DNA of 11,798 nt from Rodentolepis nana (lineage: Eukaryota > Platyhelminthes > Cestoda > Cyclophyllidea > Hymenolepididae). Where the stretch lies: positions 1-11,798 of the forward strand of contig UZAE01014835.1 in NCBI GenBank assembly GCA_900617975.1, given 5' to 3'. A program made the translations under genes and the position numbers. The notes under the pieces are model-generated. The model saw only the letters and a list, made by a program, of their open reading frames with translations. It was not told where the DNA came from and did not search any database. Positions 7,790-11,798 of this stretch are shown piece after piece (the first letter of the stretch is position 1; each line of letters opens with the position of its first letter).

Positions 7790-8657
7790 TTAGTTAACAG
7801 ATAAATCTAGCATAATTCGCGTGAATATTAATAGCTAAATATCTCTGAGTAGTGTTCTGGAGTAGGATTTATATTGGTCATTGATGAAGTGTCCCACAAG
7901 TTGGCACTAATTTTCACATTAGTCTTCACTAGTTGCCACTTCCCTTCACTTAGATCTAACTCTTCTACTCAGCGGGAACGGATCCACGCCACCGTGTACC
8001 TTTCTGCAAACTCACATCCGCAGATCCATTTCAAATCACCTATATTTTGTCGAATTCGTGAACGCCCATGGCATTGGTTTGTCATGAATCCATAACATAT
8101 TGAATTAGCAGATGACGCTTCATTCGCTTACTCGAGTTATTAGGCCAGTTTCTCCAATGAGGTCAATGCAGCACTATTGAAATATAGCAATTATTCGCCA
8201 ACCTTCACGATCGTATTTCGTGTCAATGCTAAGGTCTCATTGACAAGCAACATCGAGAATAAGAGAATTCAAAGAGCCTACACTGAACCAATTGTTCGGA
8301 AAGTGAACTCGCAATAGGCAATAAAATCAAAGACCAAGCACATCTTTTAAGGTGAATAAGTACAAACATTAGTCATTTAAGCTGTACTTATTAATTACTA
8401 CAGTGGTGTGGCTAAGTTCTGGTGAATAAAGTTAACTTGGTAAATACGACCTCAGGTCAGTCCATTTGTTGTCCCATAAAACGTGCACGCAGAGGACATA
8501 ATAATTGGTGTAAAGGACAACCAATGAGAACTCAGCATTCACCTCGAGCCAATCATTTGAGTATTATTGATTTGGAAAGTGGGTCACATCACATTTGGTC
8601 ACCATTGCCGAGAGCGTTGGGTTGTACGTCGCTTGTATTGACACCCGCTAATCACAT
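7790..8657. other. Upstream region of the ZYG11-like gene, no gene seen
   Basis: This stretch separates the repeat array from the start codon of the ZYG11-like gene and should hold its promoter and 5' UTR. Open frames such as 8422-8673 overlap the gene start in another frame and have no coding-like features. No clear TATA element, spliced-leader acceptor or repeat could be assigned. Confidence 0.4.
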
Positions 8658-8676
8658 ATGGCTAAGGAGATGAAAG
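8658..8676 (+). CDS. ZYG11/ZER1-like gene, coding exon 1
   Basis: The start codon ATGG at 8658 (G at +4) is followed by six codons and a consensus donor (AAAG|GTAAGT). It joins in phase 1 to the exon starting at 8716. The start is chosen because it is the first ATG of the frame and lies just before a very good small intron. A second Met codon at 8670 and one within exon 2 (8728) are alternatives. Confidence 0.6.
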
Positions 8677-8715
8677 GTAAGTGGCACTCCATTGAAATAG
8701 AATCGTTCTTTTCAG
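8677..8715 (+). other. 39-nt intron 1 of the ZYG11-like gene
   Basis: GTAAGT donor and TTCTTTTCAG acceptor, 39 nt apart. The length is a multiple of three and there is no in-frame stop, so reading through it would add 13 residues without changing frame. Very short 5' introns are a known trait of flatworm genes. Confidence 0.75.
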
Positions 8716-9495
8716 AATCAAGTGAAATGGAAGTGCCTTCTCTGGTGGATCTCTGTGTGGAGAATGTTGTGGAACAATTCGACACGTTGGTTACCAAGTG
8801 CTCGGATTGCGAGGAACCAAAGTTCATTTGGCGTTTCCTACATCCAGGTTGCCGAATCCCACCAAATGCAGCCATCACAATTCTAGCGAGACTCCAGTGT
8901 CGTCACATTTTTAAACGTGAACATCTCACTCTCTTTTCAAAGCACTATGTCAACTTGCACGCCTTTTTCCTTATTAATCTCAATCTGACACCGTCGATGC
9001 TTTCAATTTTGCGCGATTTTACTCTTTACGATATTTCTGTTGGTATACTGAGTGGCATCAGTCTGAACGATTTCGTAAGCACTCTCAACAGGAGTACCTT
9101 TGAATGGCTTCATACACTGGATCTAGGTGACCTCGCAATAGGTGACAAAGAAACAAAATGCGCGTCACTGACTGCTTTGAGTCAACTGACCAATTTACAA
9201 AGCCTCAGTATCACTGATATGGCTTTGAATTCCAAAGATCTTGCTCTCTTGATAACACCACTCACACGACTTGAATTCCTTGATATCTCGGAGACAAAGG
9301 TCACTGACATCCGCTGCTTGAGCGAATTGCGCAACACTCTTAAGGAACTTGTTATGCGCAAGCTTAGACTACAAACTAGGCGATCTTTCGAGTGGCTGCT
9401 TTCGACAATTCTGGAACTGAGCGAACTACGTTTCCTCGATGTGGCTATGTTTCCTTTTCCGTTGCAGTGGCGACTTCATGAAATTGAGCAGTTGA
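8716..9495 (+). CDS. ZYG11/ZER1-like Cullin-2 substrate receptor, exon 2 (first part and first copy of the duplicated segment)
   Basis: The family provides substrate receptors of Cullin-2/Elongin BC ubiquitin ligases, known in animals for cell-cycle roles and for recognising N-terminal glycine degrons. The exon begins with a VHL/Cul2-box-like helix (SLVDLCVENVVEQF, then a CRIPPNAAITILARL stretch). Leucine-rich repeats follow: WLHTLDLGDLAIGD, LTNLQSLSITDMALNSKDL, LTRLEFLDISETKVTDI, ELSELRFLDVAMFPFPLQW. The LEFLDIS-T-VTDI pattern followed by LRNTLKELVM matches the layout of animal ZYG11 proteins. The frame is intact up to 9495, then meets the N at 9496 and reaches TGA at 9525-9527 in foreign sequence. 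The true end of this exon is found after the second copy, at 10583. ZYG11B and ZER1 are closely related, so the exact orthologue is left open. Confidence 0.85.
9169..9495 (+). repeat. Duplicated exon segment, copy 1
   Basis: These 327 bases recur at 10178-10504 with only two differences, both within the first 25 bases (CAACTGACC here, CAATTGTCC there). One difference is silent and the other changes Thr to Ser. Nearly perfect identity indicates a very recent event or an assembly artefact. Confidence 0.95.
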
Positions 9496-9496
9496 N
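9496..9496. other. Unresolved base N at the exon/LINE junction
   Basis: The only ambiguous base in the window falls exactly between the end of the duplicated exon segment and the beginning of the LINE fragment, which points to a gap closure or mis-join. Confidence 0.95.
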
Positions 9497-10047
9497 TTAT
9501 AGCCCCATCTTGCGGAATGGGCGTTGAAGTCTCCTTATACTACAGTTTTGTGTGAGATGTTCAGAAAATCAAAGATGGGACCATTCTGGGGTGGATTATA
9601 GTCTGCATATATCTTGAAGTGGTTTTGACATTTCCAAACATATAATCTGATTATTTCGCATATGCCCATACTCTTGATTAGATCGTAATGTGATGTGAGG
9701 CCTTCTTTTACTTCAGTCTGAATTCCACTTGCAACTTGCCAGTATTTAGGTAGAAGGCAGAGGGTGTAACCTGGGAATTGGTAGTACTTCAGTTTGTCAT
9801 CCGAAATGTTTGTTTCCATAATTGTGAAAATGCCTACATCATAGGTTTGTAGGATTTTCGGGACTTGGCTCTTTTTTGTCCTGTGACATTCCTCCAGCAT
9901 TCCACTGGAGGATCTGTAGACGTTGTGATTCGCTTTGACGAGAGCGATTTCCCTTATAGCCTTTTTTCCCTCCAGCATTCTACTGGAGGATCTGAAGACG
10001 TTGTGATTGGCCTTAACGAGAGCAATTTCTCTTATAGCCTTTTTTAA
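9497..10047 (-). pseudogene. Non-LTR retrotransposon (LINE) endonuclease-domain fragment
   Basis: On the minus strand a frame runs from about 10047 to a TAA at 9537-9535 and continues past it to the N at 9496. It shows the order of motifs of an APE-type LINE endonuclease: a TYDVGIFTIMETN block with the catalytic Glu, then FPGYTL, an EII-RLYVWK strand, YADYNPPQNG, and after the stop codon GDFNAHSARWGY, the conserved GDFN motif. The last endonuclease motif (SDH) and all of the reverse transcriptase are absent. The TAA sits where the family normally has a hydrophobic residue before GDFN, so this copy is dead. The GDFNAHS-WG pattern suggests the Jockey/I/CR1-type elements, but the clade is not certain. 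It lies antisense within the ZYG11-like gene. Confidence 0.8.
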
Positions 10048-10083
10048 AGCTGTTGACGAGAGCGATTTCCCTTATATCTTTGT
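9891..10083. repeat. 78-bp tandem repeat (two full copies and one partial) with internal hairpins
   Basis: Copy 1 is 9891-9968 and copy 2 is 9969-10046, about 90% identical by eye. A partial third copy follows (about 10047-10083, from TTGACGAGAGCGATTTCCCT). Each full copy starts with an inverted repeat CCTCCAG-7 nt-CTGGAGG (9891-9911 and 9969-9989). The period is 26 codons exactly, so on the minus strand it repeats the peptide KKAIREIALVKANHNV plus RSSS-MLE at the front of the LINE endonuclease. Confidence 0.85.
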
Positions 10084-10099
10084 TTCAAGCTAATCAGAT

Positions 10100-10178
10100 T
10101 TCAGACAGAATGAGGACATGGTTCTTGACCTACCTCTTTATCTCTCACACACCCCCTGCCTCCATTCTGCTTTCACCT
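10100..10178. repeat. 79-bp dispersed repeat, copy 2
   Basis: Matches 3568-3646 in the same orientation, with about nine differences. It abuts the second copy of the duplicated exon directly: the repeat ends in TTTCACCT and the exon segment begins within the same TCAC-TGA letters, so the junction carries short microhomology. Confidence 0.75.
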
Positions 10179-10583
10179 GACTGCTTTGAGTCAATTGTCC
10201 AATTTACAAAGCCTCAGTATCACTGATATGGCTTTGAATTCCAAAGATCTTGCTCTCTTGATAACACCACTCACACGACTTGAATTCCTTGATATCTCGG
10301 AGACAAAGGTCACTGACATCCGCTGCTTGAGCGAATTGCGCAACACTCTTAAGGAACTTGTTATGCGCAAGCTTAGACTACAAACTAGGCGATCTTTCGA
10401 GTGGCTGCTTTCGACAATTCTGGAACTGAGCGAACTACGTTTCCTCGATGTGGCTATGTTTCCTTTTCCGTTGCAGTGGCGACTTCATGAAATTGAGCAG
10501 TTGATTGGACCCGCCAGTCTCCCCCACCTGAAGCACTTGGAAATGTGTGGAAACTCTTTCAATTTAACAATCAGTGATCTTCA
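10178..10583 (+). CDS. ZYG11/ZER1-like gene, exon 2 (second copy of the segment plus true exon end)
   Basis: It repeats 327 bp of exon 2 and then continues beyond the first copy with further LRR sequence (ASLPHLKHLEMCGNSF) to a GTGAGT donor at 10584. The frame is open throughout and ends in phase 2 (CA|), which fits the acceptor at 10796. Joining 9495 directly to 10505 would give one continuous LRR exon of ordinary structure, so the DNA between them is best seen as inserted or misassembled. There is no acceptor immediately in front of this copy, so it is not an obvious alternative exon. Confidence 0.8.
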
Positions 10584-10796
10584 GTGAGTTGCTTACTCAT
10601 GCGAAATGCTTCAACTTAGTTAGTACTCTCTTGAAGTGACTCTCAGAGTGCCTCCCACTAGTCCTCTGTTTAGGCCTCAGTACTGTTGTGTATTCGCATT
10701 TCTTACTTCCAAGTGCGATTTGTGTTGATCGGCTTGTACGAGAGTTGCGAACCAAATGTGTGCAGCAAAGCATAACTATTTCTACTTGTGTTTTAG
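10584..10796 (+). other. Intron 2 of the ZYG11-like gene (213 nt)
   Basis: GTGAGT donor and TTGTGTTTTAG acceptor. It splits a codon (phase 2) and contains stops in the exon frame, beginning with the TGA immediately at the donor. Confidence 0.75.
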
Positions 10797-10914
10797 AACT
10801 CTGGCCAAGAACAAACCAAATTTGGAATTTCTCGGTTTAGCAATGTGGAACAAGGCAACGCTGCACGAAAGTTGGGAAATCGAGAATCTGTCGATTGAGC
10901 ATCCTGACATCAAG
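10797..10914 (+). CDS. ZYG11/ZER1-like gene, exon 3
   Basis: The acceptor TACTTGTGTTTTAG ends at 10796, and the first base completes the split CAA codon of exon 2. There are 39 codons up to AAG|GTAAGT. The peptide NKPNLEFLGLAMWN corresponds to the last LRR strand of ZYG11 proteins (a QRPxxxFVGL-type strand in relatives). It ends in phase 0. Confidence 0.8.
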
Positions 10915-11112
10915 GTAAGTGGACGACAGCTGTTCTCTTTACTTGCAGCATAATATTCCCCAATGGACCCATTTGTGATGTTAGTGAGTGAATACAGCAG
11001 TATTGCAGTGGAATGTGCCTTAAAAGTGGCAGCTTTGAGGGGCCAAAGTTGCTGAGATGCTCTTCACTCGTAAAACTCTACGTGCGTGTTAAGTCCTCTC
11101 ACTTCATTTCAG
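10915..11112 (+). other. Intron 3 of the ZYG11-like gene (198 nt)
   Basis: Consensus GTAAGT donor and TCACTTCATTTCAG acceptor, phase 0. It carries in-frame stops, such as a TAA near 10950. Confidence 0.75.
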
Positions 11113-11253
11113 ATATGCGGTGGAATACACGAAGGCCAAATAATGAAGATGCTGGAACATTATGAGACAGATTTTGAAATTGCCGATCCTATATTGGATG
11201 AAATGGAATGGGCAATGAGTGTTGGCACAGTCTACTCTCACCACTTCTATGAG
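11113..11253 (+). CDS. ZYG11/ZER1-like gene, exon 4
   Basis: The acceptor CTTCATTTCAG ends at 11112 and the donor GAG|GTAATT is at 11254, giving 47 codons, phase 0 at both ends. The start ICGGIHEGQIMKMLEHYE lines up with the SGxxxExQIxxALxxY segment that links the LRRs to the armadillo-like helical domain in ZYG11/ZER1 proteins. This is the strongest family-specific signature in the window. Confidence 0.8.
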
Positions 11254-11366
11254 GTAATTCATTATTTGTCTTCGAGGTCATCTTTCACCTTTTCAACTGT
11301 TTGACCACCAGCACACATATTTATTTGCTGATGCTACAAGAGACTCACTTATTTGATTTCTTCTAG
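11254..11366 (+). other. Intron 4 of the ZYG11-like gene (113 nt)
   Basis: GTAATT donor and a T-rich acceptor (TTTGATTTCTTCTAG), phase 0. The frame is closed within it by a TGA near 11302. Confidence 0.75.
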
Positions 11367-11798
11367 TTCCTAGTCAACAGAATGGAAGGCTCACGGGAGT
11401 TGGTGAATATAATCAGTTCAGCGGATATTTATGTTGCATGGGTGATGACACAGGGTGAGAGATCGCAGAACATTCCAAGAGAGCTTCTTCAGAGAATGCT
11501 CAATTGCGCACTCACTCTGATCGAGGAAGAGGAGCTGGATTTCGACGACGATGAAGACACCATGGAAGAAAGTGATGAGGATGAGGATGAGGAAGAGGAA
11601 GACGTGGACGATGACGATGACGAAGAAGAGGAAGAAGAAGCAGGAGAGGTTGAACTTGGTGATGGTGAAGGCACTGGAAATGAGACAGTTAACACAGAGG
11701 ATGTTAATGGTATATACGGCAATGATGACAATAACGATGATAGTGGTGGCGAAGAAGGAGCAGGAGATGGAGGAGATGAGGGAGAGGAAGGAGAAGGA
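11367..11798 (+). CDS. ZYG11/ZER1-like gene, exon 5 (partial) with long acidic tract
   Basis: The acceptor TTTGATTTCTTCTAG ends at 11366. The frame is open for 144 codons to the window edge. The first ~50 residues form helices (MEGSRELVNIISSADIYVAW, then RELLQRMLNCALTLIEEEEL), as expected for the start of the armadillo-like domain. From about residue 50 the protein becomes almost pure Asp/Glu and then Gly/Glu/Asn/Asp-rich, with runs of up to about ten acidic residues. The human and nematode relatives I know have no such insertion at this point. The helical domain that binds degrons would have to resume beyond the window. The same DNA read on the other strand gives a Ser-rich frame, which is only a shadow. 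Confidence 0.75.

Noticed and set aside
8422..8673. Plus-strand open frame upstream of the ZYG11-like start
   Set aside because: It runs into the ZYG11-like first exon in another frame and has no domain or coding-like composition.
11489..11731. Ser-rich open frame on the minus strand
   Set aside because: It is the reverse complement of the Asp/Glu codon tract of exon 5; GAN codons on one strand give TCN-type Ser codons on the other.
1..11798. tRNA, rRNA, CRISPR array, bacterial operon or prophage
   Set aside because: No B-box-like cloverleaf, rRNA core, spaced direct repeats with unique spacers, or bacterial gene arrangement could be seen on either strand.

Overview
This window looks like nuclear DNA of a metazoan, most probably a parasitic flatworm (cestode or trematode). 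The evidence is GT-AG introns, one of them only 39 nt; AATAAA polyadenylation signals; a chromosomal fragment of a Ty3/Gypsy element whose Gag has the CHCC finger typical of the CsRn1 clade, common in flatworms; and a LINE endonuclease fragment. No bacterial features (operons, Shine-Dalgarno sites, CRISPR arrays) are visible. The species assignment is an inference.

Layout from left to right. Positions 1-196 hold the last coding piece of a plus-strand gene (a lysine-rich tail, stop codon, AATAAA). A possible terminal exon of a minus-strand gene lies at 665-429 and would converge on it. From about 670 to 4060 the DNA is mostly non-coding: a purine block with a strong G-quadruplex motif (2272-2378), a pyrimidine block followed by a C-rich block (2661-2806), a weak candidate for a plus-strand exon pair around a 55-nt intron (2841-3184), a 79-bp dispersed repeat (3568-3646) and a second G-quadruplex motif (3934-3958). 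At 5210-4070 on the minus strand is the 3' part of a host gene for an AT-hook, coiled-coil nuclear protein. It has one clear 50-nt intron but a nonsense codon and two compensating frame changes, so it is either decayed or badly assembled.

At 6711-5304 on the minus strand is a truncated CsRn1-like element: Gag, CHCC finger, aspartic protease and the leader of reverse transcriptase. It stops abruptly at a GT microsatellite. Its upstream side (about 6745-7755) is a roughly 1 kb composite array of degenerate tandem repeats carrying many TATAAA (plus) and AATAAA (minus) hexamers. This may be decayed LTR material.

The right third, 8658-11798, is a plus-strand gene of the ZYG11/ZER1 family, the leucine-rich-repeat substrate receptors of Cullin-2 ubiquitin ligases. 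It has at least five exons and runs off the window in a very acidic tract. Its second exon is interrupted: 327 bp of it are present twice (9169-9495 and 10178-10504, only two differences). Between the copies lie an unresolved base (N at 9496), an antisense LINE endonuclease fragment with a 78-bp tandem repeat, and a second copy of the 79-bp dispersed repeat. This is either a real TE-associated duplication or an assembly mis-join.

No new multi-gene system is evident. The most notable items are the duplicated exon with its TE filler, the composite repeat array, and the acidic insertion in the ZYG11-like protein.
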